A stretch of DNA of 51,480 nucleotides. It comes from Paludibacteraceae bacterium (lineage in GTDB: Bacteria > Bacteroidota > Bacteroidia > Bacteroidales > Paludibacteraceae). Position 1 is the first letter of the stretch. The number at the start of each line of letters is the position of its first letter. Below are positions 43,729-50,913 of the stretch, piece after piece. The stretch lies in NCBI GenBank assembly GCA_017553575.1, contig JAFZKQ010000037.1:1-51480 (forward strand). Direction: 5' to 3'. Made by a program: the position numbers and the translations under genes. The notes under the pieces were generated by a model. The model did no database searches, was not told the origin of the DNA, and worked only from the letters and a program-made list of their open reading frames with translations.

Positions 43729-44196
43729 ATGAGACTAAAAGGAATAATATTGATGTCCCTCTTGGCTTTGGCCACAAGTTGTACGGAAGAGTACGTTACG
43801 AGGGAATATATTACGCAGGAGATTGGTTCGCAAGTCTACACTTATGTGTATGATGTCTATCCGAATGATTGGAAGTTGGAGCAGGCTGAGGATGGTAGAA
43901 ACTATCTCTATGCTGAGTTTGAGAACGTGGATCTCACTCCAAGGATTGCGGAAAAGGGTGTTGTGATGGCTTCCGTCCTCTATATTTATAATGAGCAGAA
44001 GGGGTTGAAGAGTTGGAACAATTTGCCTTACGTCTTCCCGTTCACAACCAAGGACAACGAGGTGATCGGTGAGAATATCCGTTTTGAGTACGAGCCGCAG
44101 ATCGTGACTTTTGTCATCGAAGACTTGGACGGCAAGAATCCTGAAGAGGTGTTGAATACGATGACTTTCAAAGTCAGCTTGATTGATAAGAAGTAA
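43729..44196 (+). CDS. Small lipoprotein of unknown function
   Basis: 155 residues. The signal peptide MRLKGIILMSLLALATSC ends in a lipobox with Cys18. The mature protein is beta-rich (VYTYVYDVYPNDWKLEQAEDGRNYLYAEF; RFEYEPQIVTFVIEDLDGKNP). No family is recognised with certainty, though small single-domain lipoproteins of this pattern are frequent in Bacteroidales. It follows rsmE by 63 nt and is closed by a terminator. Confidence 0.75.
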   Translation: MRLKGIILMSLLALATSCTEEYVTREYITQEIGSQVYTYVYDVYPNDWKLEQAEDGRNYLYAEFENVDLTPRIAEKGVVMASVLYIYNEQKGLKSWNNLPYVFPFTTKDNEVIGENIRFEYEPQIVTFVIEDLDGKNPEEVLNTMTFKVSLIDKK

Positions 44197-44216
44197 TCGC
44201 TAATAGGTAAGGAACG

Positions 44217-44250
44217 AAAGCCCTGCATCTTGATGTGGGGCTTTTCTTTC
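44217..44250 (+). terminator. Terminator of rsmE-lipoprotein
   Basis: AAAGCCC / GGGCTTT with an inner GCATC/GATGT pairing, followed by TTTCTTTCC. Confidence 0.85.
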
Positions 44251-44358
44251 CTCTTTAGGAAAGGGACTATAAATGTCGTCTTTTTACGGCTGGACTTTTC
44301 TCCATTTATTAAGATTTGACTTTGAAAAACAATGAAATAACTCCTTAATTTTCTGTGT

Positions 44359-45714
44359 ATGGCCTTTTTATCTCGACTTGCTCAAATTCCCATAGAAATA
44401 GCCCTTTCTCTTCTTTTCCCTTTGCTTAATCTGTTTTGGGGTATGGAAATGCATAAGTATAAGATGTCAGCGGTGTTTATTTTTGTACTCTGCTTGTTCC
44501 TTTCTGTGCTTCGTCGTTCCTCTTTTCAGCCCAAATTGAAAAGAATTTTATCCATCCTGATAGGCTTGTGTGGCTTGTTTGTCTTGTGTTATGGCTTTCG
44601 ATGGCTTTCGGATAATGTGGTCGTATGTTTGCTTATCTTCTCTTTTCTCTTTCTCATGGGATGTTTTGGCAAAGGAGGAGAGGAGCGTTTCTGCTTAATT
44701 TATCGATATTGGGCTGTGGATTTTGTCAAGGCATTGGTGTGTCTTGTCGTGGTTTTCTGCATCGCTCACTTTGTGGAGGAGGTTGTTGTGAACGTATCGA
44801 TGGGTCCAGATGATGGGAACAGTAGCAGTATGATTGCATTGAGTTCGTTTCTCCTTTGTTTCTCCTTTCTTCAGACGAAAAAGGAGGAGGAGCGGATGCC
44901 GATTCTTTATGATCCTGGACTTTTGCTAAATGCCATTCTTGCTTTTTTCTCGTTGTCTGTCCTTCTTTGTGATGTTTTTGACATGTATAGAGGTCATATG
45001 CAGTTAAGGACAATTAATTCTTTTTCTTGTGTTCTCTTTTTCTTATCTGCTCATTTCCATTTGATTACGATTCGGAAAAGTCCAAGAGCCATGCAAATGG
45101 TTTTGCGGATAGTCAATGCCTTTGCGATATTGTTTTTGGGGGTCTCTTTCCTTCTTTTGTGGCATTCGGTCAATTGGCACGTGCTTCATTCGATAGATGT
45201 GTTTTTACTTGTGATCATTGGGGTGCCTATGTTGATACTTCATGTTTTCCTTTTCTATAAGGTTCGGTGGAGTCTCAAGAAAATCGTGTTGTTGGGGGGT
45301 ATCTTAGCTCTTCCTGCGATTTCCTATTATTTGATTCAAGAATGGCGCATTTCCGTTAAGGAAAATGCAGTGGAGAAGTTCGCCCAGAAATATCACATGT
45401 TGGATGAACGTAAGAAATATCAACGGATAGGGAGAAAACTGCCTCCGATAGAGGCTATTCAAGATCCTGAGTTTCCACAATTCATGGAGATGCGAAAATA
45501 TTTGTATTTGAATGTTGGCTGCAGATATGACGTGGCGATTCCGGATCAGTATAGTATATCTGGGGATAGTGTTTATAGGAAGAGTGTTGATGGTCGTGTC
45601 AGAAGTTTCAGTTTCGAGGAGTGGAATTCTAAGGATAGTGTTTATCGGAAGGGTGTTGATGGTCGCATTAGAAGTTTTAGTTTCGCGGAGTGGAATGCAA
45701 TGGCAATGGATTGA
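44359..45714 (+). CDS. Polytopic membrane protein with duplicated C-terminal segment
   Basis: 451 residues. About ten to eleven hydrophobic segments fill residues 5-330 (for example SAVFIFVLCLFLSVL, VVVCLLIFSFLFLMGC, LLLNAILAFFSLSVLL, IVNAFAILFLGVSFLLLW, FLLVIIGVPMLILHVFLF). The remaining ~120 residues are soluble and end in two tandem 23-residue units, DSVYRK.VDGR.RSFSF.EWN, encoded by 69-bp repeats. No enzyme motif is visible. The general shape recalls large DUF4153-type membrane proteins of Bacteroidota, but I cannot confirm that. It stands alone, with convergent TetR gene downstream. Confidence 0.7.
   Translation: MAFLSRLAQIPIEIALSLLFPLLNLFWGMEMHKYKMSAVFIFVLCLFLSVLRRSSFQPKLKRILSILIGLCGLFVLCYGFRWLSDNVVVCLLIFSFLFLMGCFGKGGEERFCLIYRYWAVDFVKALVCLVVVFCIAHFVEEVVVNVSMGPDDGNSSSMIALSSFLLCFSFLQTKKEEERMPILYDPGLLLNAILAFFSLSVLLCDVFDMYRGHMQLRTINSFSCVLFFLSAHFHLITIRKSPRAMQMVLRIVNAFAILFLGVSFLLLWHSVNWHVLHSIDVFLLVIIGVPMLILHVFLFYKVRWSLKKIVLLGGILALPAISYYLIQEWRISVKENAVEKFAQKYHMLDERKKYQRIGRKLPPIEAIQDPEFPQFMEMRKYLYLNVGCRYDVAIPDQYSISGDSVYRKSVDGRVRSFSFEEWNSKDSVYRKGVDGRIRSFSFAEWNAMAMD
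45565..45702 (+). repeat. 69-bp tandem duplication inside the membrane-protein gene
   Basis: Copy 1 is 45565-45633 and copy 2 is 45634-45702, both in frame and exactly 69 bp. They differ mainly at silent or conservative positions (S/G, V/I, E/A in the protein), so the duplication has been kept under selection or is fairly recent. Confidence 0.9.
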
Positions 45715-45844
45715 GAGGCGAGAAATTGGGATGAAATGGGGATTTTTTGTTGATTTTTCGGAGGCAAGTACAATATAGCCCCTGACTACTTTATGGATAG
45801 GTTTAAACAGCTTTGGAAAATAGCAAGGAACCCTATTTTTGAAT

Positions 45845-46429
45845 TTAATCTTCCTTCTTTAATATTCCGTTAAAGAGGCATCTGACGAATTCTTCCTTTT
45901 TCTCGTTCAAGGTGTCTTTGATGCCTCCCAAGATGTAGGAGACCTCGAATCCCTTCAAGGCCAGATGGAACATCATGGCGGCGAAAGCGGCATCTTTTAC
46001 GGCGAATATGCCTTTCTCTATGCCGTCTTGGAATATGTTGGTGAGAATTGCACGCTCTTTTTTATTGAGTTTGCGTCTCACTCGTTCCACCATACGGATG
46101 TCGAGGAAAAAGTCTGCATTCAGGTTACCGTTCCGCAAAACCACCTCCCGGATGGCCTCCATACGAGTATAGATGTAGGTGATAAGTTTTTTTTCTGGAC
46201 TCTCTTGACTTTTGGCTATTTCAGACAATTTATTGGCCACTTGAGCCAATTCTGTCTCGATGACGGAGAAAAAAATCTCGTCTTTGTTTTTGAAATAGGT
46301 GTACAACGTTCTTCTCCCTTTTTTTGAGGCTTGGGCAATATCGTTCATGGTCGTGTTCTCAACTCCTTGATCAGCAAAGAGTTTTCGAGCCGCGTCCACC
46401 AATATTTCTTTTGTTTTGAGTGTACCCAT
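45845..46429 (-). CDS. TetR-family transcriptional regulator
   Basis: 194 residues. The N-terminal DNA-binding domain is ILVDAARKLFADQGVENTTMNDIAQASKKGRRTLYTYFKNKDEIFF (about 9-54), with a notably basic recognition helix (KKGRRTLY). The rest is the helical ligand domain with a C-terminal KKEDEF-type end. It is transcribed alone from a consensus promoter whose spacer contains a near-perfect palindrome, suggesting autorepression. No adjacent target genes are obvious; the ATPase gene lies upstream in the same orientation. This is a different TetR from the one at 25733. Confidence 0.86.
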   Translation of the reverse strand: MGTLKTKEILVDAARKLFADQGVENTTMNDIAQASKKGRRTLYTYFKNKDEIFFSVIETELAQVANKLSEIAKSQESPEKKLITYIYTRMEAIREVVLRNGNLNADFFLDIRMVERVRRKLNKKERAILTNIFQDGIEKGIFAVKDAAFAAMMFHLALKGFEVSYILGGIKDTLNEKKEEFVRCLFNGILKKED

Positions 46430-46462
46430 TAGTCAAGAATCTACGTTGTTTGAATTTATATG

Positions 46463-46494
46463 CAAAGATAGTGTTTGTTGGCAATATTACCAAA
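46463..46494 (-). promoter_or_regulatory. Promoter and palindromic operator of the TetR gene
   Basis: On the minus strand TTTG (46491-46494), a 20-nt spacer and TATCTTTG (46463-46470) match the consensus exactly. Within it 46478-46493 reads TTGGCAATATTACCAA on the plus strand, a palindrome with one mismatched pair, overlapping the -33 box and spacer. A bound TetR dimer there would block RNA polymerase. Confidence 0.7.
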
Positions 46495-46607
46495 ATGCAT
46501 TCCCCCTTTTCTGTGCGGTCTGGAGGGCTTTTGGCCCGCTATTCCGATGGGCGACTAGCAATGACGGTGCCCTAAACGATCGATTTGAATAGGAAAAGCG
46601 ATTCTGG

Positions 46608-47810
46608 CTAAAAGGCTTTCTTTATGTATATTGTGCCTTCTTGGACGTTTAGCGTCTCTTCTTCGTTGAGCGTGATGATTTTGCCTTCTTTGATATTGAG
46701 GGTGCGCATGGCTTCTTTCAATCCGTTGATTTCACGAGCCATGTTTTCCTCGTTTAGGCTAAGGCATACTTGGTAAAGCTCTTGGGGCTTGTTGTCGGCT
46801 CCTGTTACCACAAAATCGCACTCTCCTTCGCTTCGGAAATAGTATATGTGGTTTCTGGCGCGTTTACGTAGCTGAAGGAAAATATGGTTTTCGAACAAAC
46901 GGCCTTTGTCTTCGCTTTTCGAGAGGGTGAGGCTATGGGCAATACCGGTGTCGATTGCATATACTTTCTTGGGGTTCCTTACGGTCGTTCGGAAATTGTC
47001 GGCATATTGCCCGATTGTGTCAAGCAAGTAGGCATCACGCATATATTCGACGTATTCAAGAACGGTCGAATTGGCTATGTTACCTATGATTGAGGTGAGT
47101 CTATTGCCAGAAAAGGGCTTAGCCACATTGGTCAGGAGATAGAGTGCCAACCGTTTTAGGGGTTCTATGTTCTTGATGTTCTGGCGGATGGCGATGTCTC
47201 GGGTCAATATGTCGTCAAGCAAAGAGGGCAGCACGCGGTAGTCGCGAGTCGCAAGATGTTCGGGCATGCCTCCTTCGTGGAGGTATCGCGAAAAAGAGTC
47301 TATGCTCTTTGTTTGTTTGGTAAAACTCAGATATTCATCGTACGAAAAAGGGAATAGCTCTGTGGACAAATGCCGACCTGTGAGGTGGCTTCCTAATTCG
47401 ATACTCAGCATAGAGGCGTTGGAGCCCGTAATGTAGATGAGGTATTCCTCTCGTAGCAGTTGATGGATGAAAATCTCCCAAGAGGGGATGAGTTGTATCT
47501 CGTCGAAAAACAGCACTTTGACTTTCTTGTCGACGATGATGGCGTGGAGTCGAGTGAAGTCGTCAGCCTCAAATCCGGTCAGGTGTATGTCGTCGAAGTT
47601 GATGAAGAAGATTTCCTCTTTCGCATATTTTTTCATGATTTGCCTCATCAATGTGCTTTTTCCACATCGACGTATACCTGTTATGATAGTGGCAAAACCT
47701 TCGATGGCTTCGGTGGCTTCGGTTGTGTCCCTCGCAATCTCTTTTTTCTTTGCCGTAGTCCATGCGGTTTGCCCTTCTATTATTTGCTCTAACTGATTCC
47801 TTAGTATCAT
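46608..47810 (-). CDS. AAA ATPase with DUF4143 domain
   Basis: 400 residues. IITGIRRCGKSTLMRQI (about 42-58) is the Walker A loop; KVLFFDEIQLIPSW (about 98-111) is Walker B with D103/E104; ITGSNASMLS is the sensor 1 region. This is the AAA_14 fold. The C-terminal half (about 200-400), with YAIDTGIAHS, GRLFENHIFLQL and YYFRSEGECDFVV, is DUF4143, which resembles a PD-(D/E)XK nuclease-like fold: the segment contains an E at GRLFE and an E-x-D in GECDFVV. These archaeal/bacterial ATPases are common in Bacteroidota, often in many copies, with unknown function. Upstream, in its control region, is an array of six palindromes at exact 23-bp spacing. Confidence 0.87.
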   Translation of the reverse strand: MILRNQLEQIIEGQTAWTTAKKKEIARDTTEATEAIEGFATIITGIRRCGKSTLMRQIMKKYAKEEIFFINFDDIHLTGFEADDFTRLHAIIVDKKVKVLFFDEIQLIPSWEIFIHQLLREEYLIYITGSNASMLSIELGSHLTGRHLSTELFPFSYDEYLSFTKQTKSIDSFSRYLHEGGMPEHLATRDYRVLPSLLDDILTRDIAIRQNIKNIEPLKRLALYLLTNVAKPFSGNRLTSIIGNIANSTVLEYVEYMRDAYLLDTIGQYADNFRTTVRNPKKVYAIDTGIAHSLTLSKSEDKGRLFENHIFLQLRKRARNHIYYFRSEGECDFVVTGADNKPQELYQVCLSLNEENMAREINGLKEAMRTLNIKEGKIITLNEEETLNVQEGTIYIKKAF

Positions 47811-47862
47811 AACTTCTCTCTTTAAATTGTCACAATGTTACGATTTTTATTCGGTATTACCA

Positions 47863-47989
47863 AACATTATTGTTCGTTTATATCAAATAATATTATTTTG
47901 TGCTACCGAATAATATTGTTTGCTGATAGCGAACAATATTATTTGCTGGTATTGAACAATATTGTTTGTTGGTGGCGAATGTTATTTAT
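47863..47989. repeat. Array of six 23-bp-spaced palindromes upstream of the AAA/DUF4143 gene
   Basis: 12-bp cores begin at 47863, 47886, 47909, 47932, 47955 and 47978, so every step is exactly 23 bp. Cores: AACATTATTGTT, AATAATATTATT, AATAATATTGTT, AACAATATTATT, AACAATATTGTT and a degenerate AATGTTATTTAT. The second and fifth are perfect palindromes. Cores 3 to 5 are flanked by G on the left and TTGTG/TGCTG/TGTTG-type sequence on the right. The array ends 53 nt from the ATPase start. The rest of 47811-48286 holds hairpins and no gene. Confidence 0.85.
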
Positions 47990-48159
47990 GGTTGAATTTC
48001 GATGAAATGGCAGGTTTTATGGCGCTTTAGGTTTGAATATCTTTATGTTATCTCTTTGTTTGCGTTGCATATTGGGCCTGCTTTCTCGCTTTTCGGAAGG
48101 AGAAAAGGCTATTTTCTATCGATGTTTCCATCGTGAAAAAACAATAATAATAGGGGGAG

Positions 48160-48186
48160 TCGACTATTTTTTTCTAAAATAGTCGA
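48160..48186. other. Perfect 11-bp inverted repeat
   Basis: TCGACTATTTT (48160-48170) and AAAATAGTCGA (48176-48186) around a 5-nt loop. It lies about 100 nt beyond the MBL gene stop on the minus strand, without a T tract after it, and 170 nt from the palindrome array. It could be a terminator-like RNA hairpin or a protein-binding site. A weaker hairpin, GCTTTTC/GAAAAGG, lies near 48090-48110. Confidence 0.6.
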
Positions 48187-48286
48187 ATGGATTTTGGCCT
48201 TGTTTGTAAAAAAAAGAGCAGGAATGTCTGATCAATTGTGTCAAGCCATAGAAATCTCTTGGAACATCCGTTTTTTTGACGTGGTT

Positions 48287-49141
48287 TTATTCCAAGTAGG
48301 GATTATGGCAACGTTCCCAATCGACGGTTGTCGAAGGTCCATGGCCGGGATAGAGAACCGTCTCTTTCGGAAGTGTCAGAATGTTTTTCCGTAGGTTTTC
48401 GATGAGTTGTTTGTGATTGCCTCCGGGCAAGTCGGTCCGTCCGATGCTTCCCTTAAAGATGGAGTCGCCCACAAAAGCCACGCCTTCGCTCCGTTCCAAG
48501 AAGATGAGTCCGCCCAAGGAGTGTCCTGGATTTTCCAGCACCTCGAATTTCAGTTCGCCCAATTCAATGACATCTCCCTCTTTCAGATAACCTCCCAATT
48601 TTGCCGATTCAACGGCGTTGGACAACAAGCCAAAGGCGGTTGAGTAGTCTTTGATTCGATCCAGAAGCGGTTCGTCTTTTTGCGAGGCTTCCGCTTGAAT
48701 GCCGAATTTCTGCGCCAAGAAATTGCATCCGAAAGCATGGTCGAGGTGGAGGTGGGTGTTGATTACACGTTTGAGCGTCAGGCCGTTTTGGATGATGTAG
48801 TTGGCTAACTCATTTTTCTCCTCACTCTCCAAGCATCCGGGGTCGATGACGAGGCACTCCTTGTTGGGGGTGCTGATCAAGTATGTGTTTTCTTGGAAGG
48901 GGTTGAATACGAAAATCTTAATTTCCATACGTCGTTTATTTAAATTGGGCTCAAAACCTTGGTTCTGAGGGTTCTCTTTACTCGTTGGGGTGAGTGTCGT
49001 CTTGGAAGACGCTTCTTCAGCCTGTTGGATTTTATGGTTTGCCGCAAGTTCGTTCGACCGTTCAACGCTACTCTGACCGACTGTCATGCAGTAGGAGGTC
49101 GAGAAGAGACAAAAAACACTGAAAAGTTTCTTCAAGTTCAT
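48287..49141 (-). CDS. MBL-fold metallohydrolase with signal-peptide-like N-terminal extension
   Basis: 284 residues from the ATG at 49141, or 213 from the ATG at 48928. The core from Met72 (EIKIFVFNPFQENTYLIST) is a glyoxalase-II-like MBL domain: NTHLHLDHAFG carries H-x-H-x-D-H, NPGHSLGG the third metal histidine, FVGDSIFKGSIGRTDL the bridging aspartate and YPGHGPST the last histidine. Family members normally start at the inner methionine and are cytoplasmic. The upstream 71 codons are open, begin MNLKKLFSVFCLFSTSYC, end TVGQ in the manner of a Bacteroidota signal peptide, and continue with a polar linker. I give the longer form but the short start is possible. It lies 49 nt after pcm. Confidence 0.75.
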   Translation of the reverse strand: MNLKKLFSVFCLFSTSYCMTVGQSSVERSNELAANHKIQQAEEASSKTTLTPTSKENPQNQGFEPNLNKRRMEIKIFVFNPFQENTYLISTPNKECLVIDPGCLESEEKNELANYIIQNGLTLKRVINTHLHLDHAFGCNFLAQKFGIQAEASQKDEPLLDRIKDYSTAFGLLSNAVESAKLGGYLKEGDVIELGELKFEVLENPGHSLGGLIFLERSEGVAFVGDSIFKGSIGRTDLPGGNHKQLIENLRKNILTLPKETVLYPGHGPSTTVDWERCHNPYLE

Positions 49142-49190
49142 TTTCTATATCTTTTGAAGCGGTCTTTTTTTTTAGAACTCACGCTTGGGG

Positions 49191-49916
49191 CTATTTCCGG
49201 TTGATCCCTTTCAGCATAGGAACGAAAGCGCACGGTCCGCAGTCCATCTTTTCGAAATCGGTTTCGGAGAGTCGTTTGATGCGGTAGAGCCGTTTTTCTT
49301 GCCCTTCGCCGAAGGGGAGTGCCATGATGCCACCTATCTTCAGTTGCCTCAATAGCTTCTTGGGTATTTCGCTTGCACCTGCCGTCACCATGATTTTGTC
49401 GAAAGGAGCTTCGTACAATAAGCCTTCAAAACCATCTTTGAGCAGGCATACGGCCTTGTAGTTCAGCTTTCCCAACCGCTCTTTCGTCTGGGTGTGGAGC
49501 GATTCCTGACGCTCCAAGGAGTACAATCGGCAGCCACATTCCAGAAGGACGGCAGACTGGTAGCCTGAGCCCGTCCCAATCTCCAAGATTTTGTCGTTCT
49601 TTTGGATGTCGAGGATTTCCGTTTCCTTGGCGACGGTGAAGGGTTGGGATATGGTCTGTCCAGCCCCGATGGGGAAGGCTTTGTCTTCGTAGGCCAGTTC
49701 GGACAAGGTCTCGGGCATGAAGGCTTGACGGGGCACTTTCCCTATGGCCTGCAATACGAGAGGGGAGGAGATGCCCTTTTGGCGCAATAGCTCCACTAAC
49801 TTTCCTCTCCTTGCAATGTATTTGCTGTCTTCTTTCTGCGGAAAAATATCGTCGATCGCCGTCTTATTTTTTATGGTGTTGAGCGAACGGCGGACAATGC
49901 TGCCCATGTTTGTCAT
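49191..49916 (-). CDS. pcm: Protein-L-isoaspartate O-methyltransferase
   Basis: 241 residues. RRGKLVELLRQKGISSPLVLQAIGKVPRQAFMPE (about 36-69) is the usual PCMT entry helix pair; AGQTISQPFTVAKETEIL (about 84-101) is the substrate-binding loop; ILEIGTGSGYQSAVL (about 109-123) is SAM motif I; MVTAGASEIPKKLL follows. It repairs isoaspartyl residues in damaged proteins. The first ~30 residues are an extra tail relative to the shortest family members. Probably in an operon with rsmG upstream (49 nt) and the MBL gene downstream. Confidence 0.9.
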   Translation of the reverse strand: MTNMGSIVRRSLNTIKNKTAIDDIFPQKEDSKYIARRGKLVELLRQKGISSPLVLQAIGKVPRQAFMPETLSELAYEDKAFPIGAGQTISQPFTVAKETEILDIQKNDKILEIGTGSGYQSAVLLECGCRLYSLERQESLHTQTKERLGKLNYKAVCLLKDGFEGLLYEAPFDKIMVTAGASEIPKKLLRQLKIGGIMALPFGEGQEKRLYRIKRLSETDFEKMDCGPCAFVPMLKGINRK

Positions 49917-49965
49917 ACTATTGAGTCTCCTGTTGTTGAATGGGAAATTTATAGCATACGCCTAT

Positions 49966-50589
49966 TTATAAAGGCATGTAAATCAGTTTCTTTGTTTGGA
50001 AGAATTCCTCCTCGAAAAAGGTGTCCAAATCGATGAAATCGGCCTTTTTTATGAAGGGTTTCAGCTCGTTTCCTAATTCGCCTCCCTTGAGGCAGATGAT
50101 GCCGTTGGGGTAGCTGTTCTTCTGTCCTTTCTGTTGGACGTTCTTCTGGCAGAGCTTGACCAAGTCGCCAAAAGGCATGACGGCACGGCTGACGATGAAC
50201 TCGAATTTGCCCTTCTCTTCCTCCACGCGACAGTGGCGGAACGTGATGTTTTTCAATCCGATGGCGTTGGATATTTCGGTGGCTACCTTAATCTTTTTCC
50301 CGATGGAATCGACCAAATGGAATTGTACCTCAGGGAAAAGGATGGCCAACGGAACGCCGGGAAATCCACCTCCTGTGCCGACATCCATTACGGTTGTCCC
50401 CTCTTTGAAATTGATGAATTTACCGATGGCCAGCGAGTGGAGTACGTGGTGTTCGTACAGATTTTCAATGTCTTTTCGTGAGATGACGTTGATTTTGCTG
50501 TTCCAATCGGAATAGAGGTCGAAGAGAGCGGCAAACTGCCCTTTCTGCTCTTCCGTCAAGTTGTTGAAGTATTTTAGAATTATATCCAT
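49966..50589 (-). CDS. rsmG: 16S rRNA (guanine527-N7)-methyltransferase
   Basis: 207 residues. WNSKINVISRKDIENLYEHHVLHSLA (about 29-54) and VMDVGTGGGFPGVPLAILFP (about 68-87) are the family signature and SAM-binding loop; FIVSRAVMPFGDLVKLC follows. It methylates G527 in 16S rRNA. It has an exact Bacteroidota promoter upstream, and pcm and the MBL gene follow in the same direction. Confidence 0.94.
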   Translation of the reverse strand: MDIILKYFNNLTEEQKGQFAALFDLYSDWNSKINVISRKDIENLYEHHVLHSLAIGKFINFKEGTTVMDVGTGGGFPGVPLAILFPEVQFHLVDSIGKKIKVATEISNAIGLKNITFRHCRVEEEKGKFEFIVSRAVMPFGDLVKLCQKNVQQKGQKNSYPNGIICLKGGELGNELKPFIKKADFIDLDTFFEEEFFQTKKLIYMPL

Positions 50590-50636
50590 TGTTGCTTTTT
50601 TTGAGGAGGGTTGACCCCAAATTTGAATGTCTAAGG

Positions 50637-50668
50637 CAAAGATACGTTGACAGGATGAATTTCACAAA
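50637..50668 (-). promoter_or_regulatory. Promoter of rsmG (-pcm-MBL)
   Basis: On the minus strand TTTG (50665-50668), a 20-nt spacer and TATCTTTG (50637-50644) match both boxes exactly, 48 nt before the rsmG start. The remaining gene-free DNA to 50913 shows nothing that I can identify. Confidence 0.82.
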
Positions 50669-50913
50669 TCCTGCTTTCGTTTTCCTGCGCGTCTAAAATT
50701 CGCCGTTGGAGCATGAATCTGTAGAGCTGTGGAAAGAAAAACATCTCGGTGATTTCTGCTTTATTTCGGCATCTCGCTGTCGGTCAGTCGGTCACAACGA
50801 TTGTGCGGCCTCCTTTTAGGCATAGTTGCCGAGTTTTCGGGAACCGTTTCCATGGAAGGATGCTAAAAAATTCCTCGAAATCAAAGAGTGGAAATCACCG
50901 AAAAAAGTGCCAA

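Noticed and set aside
47863-47989. CRISPR array
   Set aside because: The period is 23 bp in total with no room for unique spacers, the units are AT-rich palindromes, and no cas gene is in the window.
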